Shown here: positions 47,321 through 56,061 of the stretch, piece after piece
Layout: the number at the start of each line of letters is the position of its first letter
How positions within the stretch are numbered: position 1 is the first letter of the stretch
Assembly (NCBI RefSeq): GCF_000702825.1
Contig: NZ_JNKF01000012.1
Span: 434,001-498,000 of the forward strand
DNA from: Prevotella sp. P6B1
GTDB lineage: Bacteria; Bacteroidota; Bacteroidia; Bacteroidales; Bacteroidaceae
Direction: 5' to 3'
DNA: 64,000 nucleotides
Position numbers and translations under genes: made by a program
Notes under the pieces: generated by a model
The model's input: the letters and a program-made list of their open reading frames with translations, nothing else
Told to the model about the DNA's origin: nothing
The model's database searches: none

Positions 47321-47950
47321 TTACTTGTTTAAGATACCGTCGATTGTCTGGAGAGACTTCTCAGTGATAACGAGCACATCAGCGTTCAGCACCTTGTAGG
47401 TGTTAACGAGTGAAGCCTCCATTACCTCTGCACCCTGCAGATTGCGAGCCGACAGATATACATTGTTATTAGTACCTGACATTACGAAGAGAGTCTTCTT
47501 GCCGTCAACCTTCAGGTTCTTTGCAATGTTGATGAACTCCTTAGTCTTTGGAGCCTCCATAGTGAAGTCCTCAACAACTACGATTGCATTCTCCTGAGCC
47601 TTGTATGACAGAGCTGACTTACGAGCAAGAGCCTTCACCTTCTTATTCAGCTTGAAGCTGTAGTCACGAGGTGTAGGACCGAATACACGACCACCACCAC
47701 GCAGCAGAGGTGAGTTGATATCTCCGTGACGGGCACCGCCGCCACCCTTCTGACGTCCAAGCTTACGAGTAGAACCAGAGATTTCGCTTCTCTCCTTAGA
47801 CTTAGCTGTACCCTGACGCTGGTTAGCGAGATACTGCTTTACATCCAGATAAATAACGTGATCATTAGGTTCAATTCCGAAGATAGCCTCGTTCAGAGTT
47901 ACCTTACGTCCGGTCTCCTGACCTTTGATATTCAATACGCTAACTTCCAT
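47321..47950 (-). CDS. rplD: 50S ribosomal protein L4
   Basis: 209 residues: [21 protein letters not shown], then the tunnel loop ([24 protein letters not shown]) and the C-domain. In gamma-proteobacteria L4 represses its own operon; whether it acts on the leader at 48567-48752 here is open. Confidence 0.98.
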   Translation of the reverse strand: MEVSVLNIKGQETGRKVTLNEAIFGIEPNDHVIYLDVKQYLANQRQGTAKSKERSEISGSTRKLGRQKGGGGARHGDINSPLLRGGGRVFGPTPRDYSFKLNKKVKALARKSALSYKAQENAIVVVEDFTMEAPKTKEFINIAKNLKVDGKKTLFVMSGTNNNVYLSARNLQGAEVMEASLVNTYKVLNADVLVITEKSLQTIDGILNK

Positions 47951-47951
47951 C

Positions 47952-48566
47952 TTACTTGTTAATTAAAACAGTTGAACCATTATAACCAGCGCAGCTACCC
48001 TTTACAAGAATCAGGTTGTGCTCTGGAATCACCTTTAACACTTTGAGGTTCTGAGTAGTAACTCTGTCGCCACCCATCTGGCCGCCCATGCGCATTCCCT
48101 TGAATACCTTGGCGGGATAAGAACAGGCACCGATAGAACCTGGCTTACGCAGACGGTCGTCCTGACCGTGAGTAGCCTGGCCTACGCCACCAAAACCATG
48201 ACGCTTCACAACGCCCTGAAAACCTTTACCTTTTGAAGTTCCTACAACGTCAACAAACTCGGCACCCTCGAAGATGTCGACTGTAACGGTGTCACCGAGA
48301 TTCAACTCGGCATCAAACTTGAACTCGGCCAAGTGGGCCTTTGGTGTAGTGTTAGCCTTCTTGAAGATACCCATCATTGCTTTGGTGGTATTCTTCTCCT
48401 TCTTCTCACCGAAGGCGAGCTGAACAGCCTTGTAGCCATCCTTCTCAACAGACTTAACCTGAGTTACAACACAAGGACCAGCTTCGATAACAGTGCACGG
48501 TACATTCTTACCGTCGGCACTGAAAACGGATGTCATTCCGATTTTTCTTCCAATTAATCCTGGCAT
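47952..48566 (-). CDS. rplC: 50S ribosomal protein L3
   Basis: 204 residues: [36 protein letters not shown] and [27 protein letters not shown] core. Here it is the first gene of the operon, whereas rpsJ normally precedes it directly; rpsJ lies 7.5 kb upstream, behind a terminator. Confidence 0.98.
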   Translation of the reverse strand: MPGLIGRKIGMTSVFSADGKNVPCTVIEAGPCVVTQVKSVEKDGYKAVQLAFGEKKEKNTTKAMMGIFKKANTTPKAHLAEFKFDAELNLGDTVTVDIFEGAEFVDVVGTSKGKGFQGVVKRHGFGGVGQATHGQDDRLRKPGSIGACSYPAKVFKGMRMGGQMGGDRVTTQNLKVLKVIPEHNLILVKGSCAGYNGSTVLINK

Positions 48567-48609
48567 TTCAGTTTAAAAATTAATAATGTTTATAAAATAT
48601 ATAATAAAT

Positions 48610-48670
48610 GTTCCTTTTTAAGTGGCTCCCGCATCTTCCGCGCGCATAAAACACCCACTTAAAAAGGAAC
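48610..48670 (-). promoter_or_regulatory. 16-bp inverted repeat in rplC leader (candidate leader RNA)
   Basis: GTTCCTTTTTAAGTGG (48610-48625) and CCACTTAAAAAGGAAC (48655-48670) are perfect complements with a 29-nt G+C-rich loop. The hairpin lies inside the predicted 5' leader of the ribosomal operon and is followed by A+T-rich RNA up to the rplC start. Candidate attenuator or r-protein binding site. Confidence 0.6.
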
Positions 48671-48758
48671 TTCAACTACTTCGTCTTCGAAGGCTAAGTC
48701 GCTATTTATCAGGGCATTGTTAGCTCCACGGCCAGCGCAATACTCACTTTTGCGGGTG

Positions 48759-48790
48759 CAAAGGTACAAATAATATATAACATACGCAAA
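48759..48790 (-). promoter_or_regulatory. Promoter of the rplC-rplQ operon
   Basis: On the minus strand TTTG (48787-48790), a 20-nt spacer and TACCTTTG (48759-48766), a full consensus match. Predicted leader about 185 nt. Confidence 0.85.
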
Positions 48791-48970
48791 CTTTGTTAAT
48801 TGTTAATAGTAACTTTTAAGATTTTTTATACTATCAAGGAGCCGAATCTTCATTTTCTGCCCTTAAAATCCGTCTGCGAACTAAGATAGTTGTTACTACC
48901 TATGCGCTGCTGTGCCTGCAACTGGGCAGCCACAAACTATCAAACACTTTTTAGGTTTCGATGAGTTGAT

Positions 48971-49127
48971 TTTGAGTTTTTGGAGGTTTTTTACTATAAA
49001 ACCTCTATTTTATTATATATAAAAAATTAATTTTATAGAGTTAGATACCCAGAAACTCAATACATATCAGTTATACACCTGTTAACCAAGCAGTTACACG
49101 ATTCAAAACCTCACTCAAAAACTCAAA
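48971..49127. repeat. 157-bp segment with terminal inverted repeats (MITE-like)
   Basis: Left end TTTGAGTTTTTG followed directly by GAGGTTTT (48971-48990). The right end, read on the minus strand, is TTTGAGTTTTTG, AGT, GAGGTTTT (49127-49105). The interior is A+T-rich and non-coding. It may be a small non-autonomous element or a scar; no target duplication was seen. Confidence 0.4.
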
Positions 49128-49183
49128 GAAAGTTCTACCGGGTGTAGCTACGACAACAGGAGGGCCAAGCCCCCTCTACCCTA

Positions 49184-49250
49184 ACACTAACCCCGCTTTA
49201 GTGTCATACTATCGCGGGGTTAGTGTCATACCATCACGTATCTAGTGTCA
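49184..49250. repeat. Three TAGTGTCA repeats with exact 22-bp period
   Basis: TAGTGTCA starts at 49199, 49221 and 49243; the first two continue as TAGTGTCATAC. A 13-bp inverted repeat, ACACTAACCCCGC (49184-49196) and GCGGGGTTAGTGT (49214-49226), is woven through it. It lies just after the stop of the TonB-dependent receptor gene. Confidence 0.7.
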
Positions 49251-49268
49251 GGGTAAAATCAGTATTGG

Positions 49269-51770
49269 CTATAGCGAGAACTGAGCTGAGAGGACTAGTT
49301 CACGGGGGCGGAGAACATAGCTCGTGGTTGAGGTGGCGATGCCAGTGTAAGTAGTCTCCTCGTAGGCCTGCTTATTGAAGATATTCCGCAACAGGACCTT
49401 CAGTCGCACCTTCTTCAGGCGCCAGGCAACCGAGGCGTCGCTGAGCAGGGCATTCAGGGTATGGCCCGCCTGCAACTCGTTGCGATGATGGACGAACTTC
49501 CATGAGAGATCAACCTTGCCGATGGTAGAAGTGAGCGACAGACGCTGACGCCAGTTGAAGAGCGAAGTACGCTGACTACCAGACGCCTTATTGGCATACA
49601 ACGAGAAGTTGCCCTCATAGTCGAACTCACACCACTCGGGCGACACGATGATGCCAGGCGTGAACGTGAGCGACTGAGTGGTATAGTCGTACCACTCATC
49701 TGCCGACAGCTGACGGCCCTTACTGAGTGAGCCATTCACACCAAGGCTCAGTTTGGTCTTGATGGTATAGAAGCCCTTCGACACAGTAGCACTTCCGCTC
49801 AGGCGGTCGCTCTGACTGTGCAGTTCCTTGAGTGTGTAATAATAACAGCCATCGATAATCTGCATGTCGTTGGTAGCATTGTTCCAGCTACGCTGCGCCG
49901 ACAGGTTGACTGTAGCAAAGAACTCACGAATGGGACGCTTGTACCGATAACCTAACGTGGCAGCCAGCTGACGACTGACTGGTATCAGATCGCTGGCCTT
50001 ATACCACGTGCGGTAGTTGCGACGGTAGGTGTCAATCGCATAGTTCTGCATACCGGCCGCACTCTGGCTATAATAGCTAAAGAAGCGGAACTCAGAACGG
50101 GCATCAGGATCCCAATAGGCCGAAAACGAAGGATGCAGATAGAGCATCGACTCCTGTTGACGGACAAAACGTTCAAAAGTCATCACTGGCGTAAACGAGA
50201 TATTGACTTTTTGGGTACGATACTGCCAGCTGGGACGGAGATCCACTGTCAGGTGGAGGTTGTCGGTCTCATTCACGTGTACATCCTCACCTTCTACACT
50301 CAGATTGTAGCTCTGCGTAATGCAGCCAATCTTACGTTGCCACCCTAACAGGTGGGCAGTATGCCAGAGGTTGGTACGCAGCCGGTTACGCTCCGCATCG
50401 AGATAGAGATCGCTAACGCTATGATGGTAGTCGAGGATAGATTTCCAGGTGAGCTGTGCCCCACTCTTCATCGGATACATACGATACAGCGAGCCCTCCA
50501 GATTAAGCTGGGGCACACGAATGCGCTGCACAGGCGCATCACCGCCCAATACCGACAAGCCATCATCCTGACTGGCACCAATGCGGAGAAGTTCGTTACC
50601 ATAGGACTTATCGGTGTTCACCTTATGCTCCACCTCTGCGGCGAAATGATCGGTGATGATGGTTTTCTGCTGCTGCTCGGTGGTCACGGTAGGCATATCG
50701 CCATCGAGATCATAAGCCGTTCGGTTAGCGGTAGTCTGGCGAATCACGCTACGGTCGTATGCCGCCGCCACACGCAACTCATTGTCGGCCTTGGTCTTAC
50801 GGATACTGTTCAGCCCATAGCGCTGCGAGGTATTAAAGCGCAGACGATCCTCGTCGAGCGGTGAAGAAAGGGATGGCACACTATACCATGAAGGGATATC
50901 GGCAGCATCAAGACGGTTATAGTTTGAGCCCAGGATAAGGTACGACTCACTGAGGTCGACACCCTTACGGTCGTAGGCCATGTCGTACATCAACTGCTTT
51001 TTCTTACCTATCTGTCGGACATTAGCCGTACCACCCACATGCATTGGATCGCCCACCAGCAGGTAGGGCGTAAGTGTGGCCATCAATCGGTCGCGCGCCT
51101 CATCCTTCAGTGTGATGTTCATGCCTACGTCATCGGAGTACACCTTGTCGCGCAGGGCCTTCACAGGCTGGTCGTGCTCCACTATCTCGGCTTTCTTCAC
51201 ATCCTTGGCACGGATATTCTCCGTCAGCTGATTGTAGCGTCCGCCCGAAAGGTCGAGGCCTTCAACGGTAAAGCGTTTCACCACCTGATTGTTATAATAG
51301 ATCCTACCATTGGATGCCACATCCACACCAGGCAGTTTCTTCAACACATCCTTCAGCGAGTTGTCGCGCTCATTGGTGAAGCGTGTCAAGTCGAAGGTGA
51401 TGGTGTCACGTCCGGTAACACGACTACCCTGCACCTTCACCTCCTTCAGAGCAAACGACTGCGAGGGAAGCGAAAGTGTGACAGTCTTGTCGGCCTTCAT
51501 CGGCACACCACGCCGGCGCTTGCCATAGCCGAGCATGGTAGCCTGGAGCTGGTCGCCCATCAACACCTGATCAACAGTAATAGCAAACTCACCATTCACG
51601 TTGGTACGCGTGAACTTCACGGTCTTACCCTTACGCAGATACATCACACTGGCACTGGCCAACCGCTCGTGGGTGGCAGAATCCTCGACTACGCCATGCA
51701 CCGTTACCTGAGCAGAGGCACCAAGCGCCTGCATAAGCAACAGCATCAACAGAATGACACCGTTTTTCAC
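49269..51770 (-). CDS. TonB-dependent receptor of the BlaI/M56 cassette
   Basis: An 833-residue outer membrane protein, last gene of the inserted cassette. Signal peptide (ending LGASAQ), carboxypeptidase-like regulatory domain (VTVHGVVEDSATHERLASASV), plug domain (LKDVLKKLPGVDVASNGRIYY, KRFTVEGLDLSGGRYNQLTENI) and a C-terminal barrel ending in a terminal strand with aromatic last residue (LVLSAQFSL). Receptors of this kind are often encoded beside GLPGLI proteins in Bacteroidetes (family knowledge). Its start overlaps the stop of the GLPGLI gene by 4 bp, so the two products are probably made together. The substrate is unknown. Confidence 0.87.
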   Translation of the reverse strand: MKNGVILLMLLLMQALGASAQVTVHGVVEDSATHERLASASVMYLRKGKTVKFTRTNVNGEFAITVDQVLMGDQLQATMLGYGKRRRGVPMKADKTVTLSLPSQSFALKEVKVQGSRVTGRDTITFDLTRFTNERDNSLKDVLKKLPGVDVASNGRIYYNNQVVKRFTVEGLDLSGGRYNQLTENIRAKDVKKAEIVEHDQPVKALRDKVYSDDVGMNITLKDEARDRLMATLTPYLLVGDPMHVGGTANVRQIGKKKQLMYDMAYDRKGVDLSESYLILGSNYNRLDAADIPSWYSVPSLSSPLDEDRLRFNTSQRYGLNSIRKTKADNELRVAAAYDRSVIRQTTANRTAYDLDGDMPTVTTEQQQKTIITDHFAAEVEHKVNTDKSYGNELLRIGASQDDGLSVLGGDAPVQRIRVPQLNLEGSLYRMYPMKSGAQLTWKSILDYHHSVSDLYLDAERNRLRTNLWHTAHLLGWQRKIGCITQSYNLSVEGEDVHVNETDNLHLTVDLRPSWQYRTQKVNISFTPVMTFERFVRQQESMLYLHPSFSAYWDPDARSEFRFFSYYSQSAAGMQNYAIDTYRRNYRTWYKASDLIPVSRQLAATLGYRYKRPIREFFATVNLSAQRSWNNATNDMQIIDGCYYYTLKELHSQSDRLSGSATVSKGFYTIKTKLSLGVNGSLSKGRQLSADEWYDYTTQSLTFTPGIIVSPEWCEFDYEGNFSLYANKASGSQRTSLFNWRQRLSLTSTIGKVDLSWKFVHHRNELQAGHTLNALLSDASVAWRLKKVRLKVLLRNIFNKQAYEETTYTGIATSTTSYVLRPRELVLSAQFSL

Positions 51771-52648
51771 TGCAGCTCAATGAGATTAAACTTGGGTCGA
51801 TCAATCTTATCGAGTTTCGAGCCGTCGGAGTTCATGATCACAATCTTAGCCCCAGTGCCCGCCATCTGCTTGAGCACATCATTCGGATCGTAGCTCTCCT
51901 TCAAACGACGGAAGTCCTTCTGACTCACTTTCTCACGTTTCATCTTGATGAAGGTAATCGGTTCGCCATCGGGCTGTTCCATTCCCTGTCCGTCGAAGAT
52001 GAACTGACGACTGCTGTCGTAGGCCTTGAGAATGAGACCAGGCAGACCGCGCAGTTTCCATGGTCCCTCGTCGAAAGGGATATCCTCGGTGTACCAGGCA
52101 TACCACTGGCGGCCTTTGAAATGGGTGGTAGCCAACTGGCAGGGATAACCCATGATGTCGGCCGTTGAATCGGGCAGTATGGTCCATTCGGGTGTTTCCA
52201 TCTTCTCCTCTATCTGGCACTTAGCCTCACCCGCCGCATCAAGCATCAACGTCTTACCTTTCTCTGGATAGTTCTTATAGAACTCCATCGAGAGGATACC
52301 AGCCTTGGGCAGGTCTCTCAGGTCAAAATCCCCCTTTTCTATCTTCTCACGCATCAACTTCATGCGAACCGCAGCCGAATAGCTGTAGAACTTCGACACG
52401 CCATCGGCACTGATGTCCAAGCGCATCTCGTCGTCGCGATACTTGTAGGGCTTAGTTAGCGTATCATTGATAGCTTTCGACTGATAAGTGATACGATAAG
52501 CCACCTTAGCTATGGTCAACGTATCGCTTTTCCCACTCATTTTCTTGGCGGCAGTCATCACGCTTTTGTCAATCACCATGCCACTCACTTGTTGTGCCTG
52601 CACCATCACACTGACAGCCAACAGGGCGGAAATCATAAAAGTTCTCAT
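51767..52648 (-). CDS. GLPGLI-family protein
   Basis: A 293-residue exported protein: signal peptide (MRTFMISALLAV to VQAQ), then a family-typical body with KFYSYSAAVRMK, CQLATTHFKGRQWYAWYTEDIP and the name-giving GPWKLRGLPGLILKAYDS. The family is restricted to Bacteroidetes, is periplasmic or surface-associated, and its function is unknown. The frame continues upstream to 52708 inside the preceding gene; the ATG at 52648 begins the signal peptide. It lies 19 nt after the TPR gene. Confidence 0.88.
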   Translation of the reverse strand: MRTFMISALLAVSVMVQAQQVSGMVIDKSVMTAAKKMSGKSDTLTIAKVAYRITYQSKAINDTLTKPYKYRDDEMRLDISADGVSKFYSYSAAVRMKLMREKIEKGDFDLRDLPKAGILSMEFYKNYPEKGKTLMLDAAGEAKCQIEEKMETPEWTILPDSTADIMGYPCQLATTHFKGRQWYAWYTEDIPFDEGPWKLRGLPGLILKAYDSSRQFIFDGQGMEQPDGEPITFIKMKREKVSQKDFRRLKESYDPNDVLKQMAGTGAKIVIMNSDGSKLDKIDRPKFNLIELQ

Positions 52649-52667
52649 ATGTAAATCGTTTTTTAAG

Positions 52668-53903
52668 TTATTTTTTTCTTTTTGCCTTAAATTTCTCGCG
52701 CAGTTCATAGATGCGGAGCATCTCCTTGGCTTTCTCTATCATCTCCGTTAGCTTTTCGGTGGGTTTGTCAACTTGGGCGGCTTTCTCAACAAACAGCTGA
52801 TAGTAGGCTTTGCCCTGCTCCTCATCCTTCAACAGATAGGCATATGCATTGGCGATGTTATAGTAGGTGGCTACCGATGAGGGATTATACAACAGATGCT
52901 CTTTCCAGGCAGCTACTGCCTCAGGATACTTATGCGTCAGATAATACCCCTCGCCCTCCGACAAGGTGATTGCCTTCATAACGGTGGTGTCGGGAAGCAT
53001 CAGCTCCTTAGCTAAAGACAGATAGTTCAGTCCTTCAGGATAACGCTGGGTGTCGACACACACCACACCAAGACGGTAGGCACAGCCATGATGCTTCATG
53101 CCACTGGCAATAAAAGCCAGCTGGAGGTACTTATAGGCCAGTTCAAGACTGTCGATACGCGAATAGCTCATGCCTGCCGAGTAAAGGGTATTGAAGGTAG
53201 AGTCGCCTTGCTGCAGCAATCGGTCGTAAGTCGCAGCTGCCTGAGGGAATTGGCGGTCGAGGAAATAGGCATCAGCCACAGCACGGTTCACCAGGATATT
53301 CGTAGAGTCCTTGGCAAAGTACTCCAAACCGTATTCCAAACCCACTTGGGGCTGTTCATTCTGCGCGAAAGCCAAGGTCAATCCTGCAACCATCTCACCA
53401 TCCATGGGGAAACGCCTCACCAACTCCGATGTCCAATAGATATACGAATCAACATCGCCCTGCTTCTGATAGCTGAGAGCCAGTTGGCGGAAAGAATCAT
53501 GCGAAAGCGAATCCTCAGGTATTTTTTTCAGGAGCTCAGCACTCTCACGATAGTTTGCTCTCTTGTAATAGCAGTCGGCCAGCTTCATCTGAACTGCACA
53601 ATCAACTATCGCGCTCTGTTCGGCAGATTGTTTAAGCCGCTCGATGATTTCATGCTGCCTTTCCTGAGGCAATTTCTCGAGATGTTTCAGGGGAAGATCA
53701 AGATGTTCTACTGCCTTCTCCTGACTTCTTTTCTTTGCCAAATCATAAGCTTTCTGATAATGCTTCAGCGCCTCGAAGGTATTGAACTGCTGCATACAAC
53801 TGTCGCCAGCCTGCAAATGAATGGCAAGCGAGTCTAAACCCTCGCCCCTGACAGGGGTTACCGCCATAAGGGCGAGGGCAATCATAGTTAACACTATTTT
53901 CAT
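52668..53903 (-). CDS. Exported tetratricopeptide repeat protein
   Basis: A 411-residue protein with signal peptide (ending VTPVRG) and TPR-like helical repeats throughout: FEALKHYQKAYDLAKK, LADCYYKRANYRESAELLKKI, AVADAYFLDRQFPQAAATYDRL, YNIANAYAYLLKDEEQGKAYYQLF. Such repeats mediate protein-protein contacts. The C-terminus is strongly basic (REKFKAKRKK). It is 15 nt downstream of the M56 gene in the same operon and may scaffold the envelope components of the cassette (inference). Confidence 0.82.
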   Translation of the reverse strand: MKIVLTMIALALMAVTPVRGEGLDSLAIHLQAGDSCMQQFNTFEALKHYQKAYDLAKKRSQEKAVEHLDLPLKHLEKLPQERQHEIIERLKQSAEQSAIVDCAVQMKLADCYYKRANYRESAELLKKIPEDSLSHDSFRQLALSYQKQGDVDSYIYWTSELVRRFPMDGEMVAGLTLAFAQNEQPQVGLEYGLEYFAKDSTNILVNRAVADAYFLDRQFPQAAATYDRLLQQGDSTFNTLYSAGMSYSRIDSLELAYKYLQLAFIASGMKHHGCAYRLGVVCVDTQRYPEGLNYLSLAKELMLPDTTVMKAITLSEGEGYYLTHKYPEAVAAWKEHLLYNPSSVATYYNIANAYAYLLKDEEQGKAYYQLFVEKAAQVDKPTEKLTEMIEKAKEMLRIYELREKFKAKRKK

Positions 53904-53918
53904 GATTAAGAGAGAGTT

Positions 53919-55538
53919 TTATTGTTTTTTCTTTATACTGATAAGGATTACACCGTTTTTGGCCTTTTCACCATATTTCTCAATGGCCGTTTTCTCCTTC
54001 AGCACATTCATGTGGTCGATAGACTTAGGATCCAACTTACCCACTTCCTCAAGCGTCATCTCCTTACCATCGACATAGATTAAGGGCCTTTCAGAACGCT
54101 GCTCATGGAGTCCTTTCCTGCCAGCCTCATAACCTGCCGCATAGGCAACCGACTTCTCTGCGAGAGCATCTTTAGAAGGACCATACTCAAGACGGAAGTT
54201 CAAGGGAACGGTGTATTTCACACGAACCGCTTCACCATCCTGTCTGCCAGGTATCCACTTGGGCATAGAACCTACAACACGGAGGGCTTCAGCATCGAGA
54301 GAGGGTGCGACAGACTTTTTAACCTGCGGCTCTGTTACTCTGCCATCCTTCTCTACTACAAAGGAAACGATGACACGCCCCTGGATATTAGCATTCTCAG
54401 CCTCAGCAGGATACTGGATGTTGCTTGCCAGATACTCAAAAAGCTTTGAAGCGCCACCAGGGAATTGCGGCATCTGTTCTGCAACATCGTAAGTCTTGTC
54501 AGATGTTGGCTCAACCATTTCCTCTATAGCTGGTGGCTCGGCAATCTCTGATTTCTTCTCGTCAGTCTCCACTATCTGTAGCACTTTCTTACCACCTATA
54601 TTAATGACCGTATTCTTCCTGCCTTTTTTGATAGGCATCTGCTTCTGCGGCTGGGCATATACATAATCGGTTACGGTCTCCGCATTCACTGCAAGCACGG
54701 CACCAATGATTGGCAAGAGAGCGAGCAACTTCAACAGACTACGACGGGGAGATTGCGTGTGCAACATCATGCTAATGCGGTTTTTAAGGGTACTATGCGA
54801 GATACCATTAGCAAGAGAGTAGCCACCGATGTTTGCCGCCTTGGCGATTAACAGGTATTGATATTGGCGGGCATTGATCCCTTGAGAGAGTACGGCCCCG
54901 TCGGCCTCGTATTCGTGGATGGCACGCAGATCACTGCGCAACATCCAGATGGCAGGATTAAACCATTGGAGAGCGGTGAGGGTATCGACAAAGAGCAGGT
55001 CCCACGAGTGATGAAGACGGATATGCCCCCGCTCATGGGTAAGTATCGCCACATTCTGTTCCTCATAGTCACCACGGTTCATCACGATAAACTGCATCCA
55101 ACTGAATGGTGCCAAATCGGGAGCATCAGTCACACATATGATAGTACCATCATCCTGCGGATGCTTTTCGCTTTTACGTATCAAAGAAACAATCCTGAAC
55201 AACGACCAAAGGGTATGGGCAAGTGTGGCAGCCATGCCTATGAAGAACAGGGTTACGACAACCGACTGTAAAGTTGTATATCCATGCATCTCGGATGGCA
55301 AGTCATCCGCAACAGCGGAGAGAGCGCCGAACGCGATAGTAGGCTTAGACTGTAAAACCACTGTTTCGTGCATCGTGATGACACAAACGGGCAGTACAAA
55401 CGATGCCACGGCCGTTGCTAAGAGCACGATGCGGTTGACGCGGTGAAAGGTTTCACGAGCCAACATCAGGCGGTAGAACATATAGAATACCGCCAAGAGG
55501 GCAGCCACCTTCAGGTCGTAGGTCAGGAATTCAATCAT
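53919..55538 (-). CDS. M56 metallopeptidase (BlaR1-like) with TonB-C domain and plug-like tail
   Basis: A 539-residue membrane protein. About four transmembrane helices carry a BlaR1-type M56 protease with zinc motif HERGH (His168, Glu169, His172) and a downstream HEYEADGAVL (third ligand Glu). After the helix LLALLPIIGAVLAVNA comes a periplasmic region with a TonB C-terminal domain (MPQFPGGASKLFEYLASNIQ to VPLNFRLEYG). The last about 60 residues (YVDGKEMTLEEV, VLKEKTAIEKYGEKAKNGVILI) look like the plug motifs of SusC-type receptors. By analogy with BlaR1, ligand sensing would activate the protease and remove the BlaI-type repressor. It overlaps that gene by 8 bp. Confidence 0.87.
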   Translation of the reverse strand: MIEFLTYDLKVAALLAVFYMFYRLMLARETFHRVNRIVLLATAVASFVLPVCVITMHETVVLQSKPTIAFGALSAVADDLPSEMHGYTTLQSVVVTLFFIGMAATLAHTLWSLFRIVSLIRKSEKHPQDDGTIICVTDAPDLAPFSWMQFIVMNRGDYEEQNVAILTHERGHIRLHHSWDLLFVDTLTALQWFNPAIWMLRSDLRAIHEYEADGAVLSQGINARQYQYLLIAKAANIGGYSLANGISHSTLKNRISMMLHTQSPRRSLLKLLALLPIIGAVLAVNAETVTDYVYAQPQKQMPIKKGRKNTVINIGGKKVLQIVETDEKKSEIAEPPAIEEMVEPTSDKTYDVAEQMPQFPGGASKLFEYLASNIQYPAEAENANIQGRVIVSFVVEKDGRVTEPQVKKSVAPSLDAEALRVVGSMPKWIPGRQDGEAVRVKYTVPLNFRLEYGPSKDALAEKSVAYAAGYEAGRKGLHEQRSERPLIYVDGKEMTLEEVGKLDPKSIDHMNVLKEKTAIEKYGEKAKNGVILISIKKKQ

Positions 55539-55899
55539 TGTTACTTTCTATTTGATCGATAAGTTCTTTAAGTTCATCAACGGAAATCTTCTCTTCCTTA
55601 ACGAAAGCTGAGACAGCCGACAGGTAAGAGTTATTGAAATAGTTCTTGATCACACCGGCAATGGATTTACGACCGTACTCAGCCTCGGTAATGAGGGGAT
55701 AGTACTGATAGGTATTACCAAACTGTTTATGATCCAGATAACCTTCTTTCTCCAGGATGCGAACCATAGTAGATAGTGTATTGAAATGCGGGCGCGGCTC
55801 GTCGTAGTACTCCAAGAGTTCCTTGACGAACATCGGACCATGCTGCCAATACAGATCCATAATCTCCTTTTCCTTATTAGTCAACTTTTTCATATTCAC
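55531..55899 (-). CDS. BlaI/MecI-family transcriptional repressor
   Basis: A 122-residue winged-helix repressor. KLTNKEKEIMDLYWQHGPMFVKEL, FNTLSTMVRILEKEGYL and FGNTYQYYPLITEAEYG match BlaI/MecI, and the C-terminal helices serve for dimerisation. First gene of the five-gene cassette. By analogy it is inactivated through the M56 protein encoded next to it. Three dyads of AACTA/TAGTT type cover its promoter and are its probable autoregulatory operators. Confidence 0.9.
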   Translation of the reverse strand: MNMKKLTNKEKEIMDLYWQHGPMFVKELLEYYDEPRPHFNTLSTMVRILEKEGYLDHKQFGNTYQYYPLITEAEYGRKSIAGVIKNYFNNSYLSAVSAFVKEEKISVDELKELIDQIESNND

Positions 55900-55956
55900 T
55901 ATAGTTTACCTTAAGTTTCAACAATAAATCTACTCGTTGATATCACAATTTGAGCG

Positions 55957-55987
55957 CAAAGTAACTAAAAGTTTTCGTTATATACAA
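55957..55987 (-). promoter_or_regulatory. Promoter of the BlaI/M56 cassette
   Basis: On the minus strand TTG (55985-55987), a 20-nt spacer and TTACTTTG (55957-55964), which deviates from TAnnTTTG at one position. Operator dyads overlap both boxes. Confidence 0.6.
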
Positions 55988-56023
55988 CTAAAAGCTATAG
56001 TTTTTAAACTAAATTAATTAGTT
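55963..56023. promoter_or_regulatory. Three operator-like dyads over the cassette promoter
   Basis: AACT-AAA-AGTT (55963-55973), AACTA-AAAGCTA-TAGTT (55986-56002) and AACTAA-ATTAA-TTAGTT (56007-56023). Their left ends are 23 and 21 bp apart, about two helical turns. Two of them overlap the promoter boxes, as expected for repression. Confidence 0.55.
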
Positions 56024-56061
56024 CTCTATCGTTTTAACGATTATTCAGGCATAGGAACAAA

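Larger units (their letters stand above)
48567..49268. promoter_or_regulatory. 702-nt intergenic region: rplC leader and promoter plus repeat elements
   Basis: No gene is seen. From left to right it contains the rplC leader with a 16-bp inverted repeat (48610-48670), the rplC promoter (48759-48790), an A+T-rich stretch, a 157-bp segment bounded by inverted repeats (48971-49127) and three 22-bp period repeats with a 13-bp inverted repeat (49184-49250). It marks the left junction of the inserted gene block. Confidence 0.7.

Noticed and set aside
49184..49250. CRISPR array
   Set aside because: Three short 8-11 nt repeats with 22-bp period have neither the repeat length nor the spacers of a CRISPR array, and no cas genes are near.
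51039..51893. Long plus-strand frame of 284 codons opposite the TonB-dependent receptor and GLPGLI genes
   Set aside because: It is the complement of two well-supported genes, has no family motifs, no promoter box and a His/Leu-rich composition typical of antisense frames.
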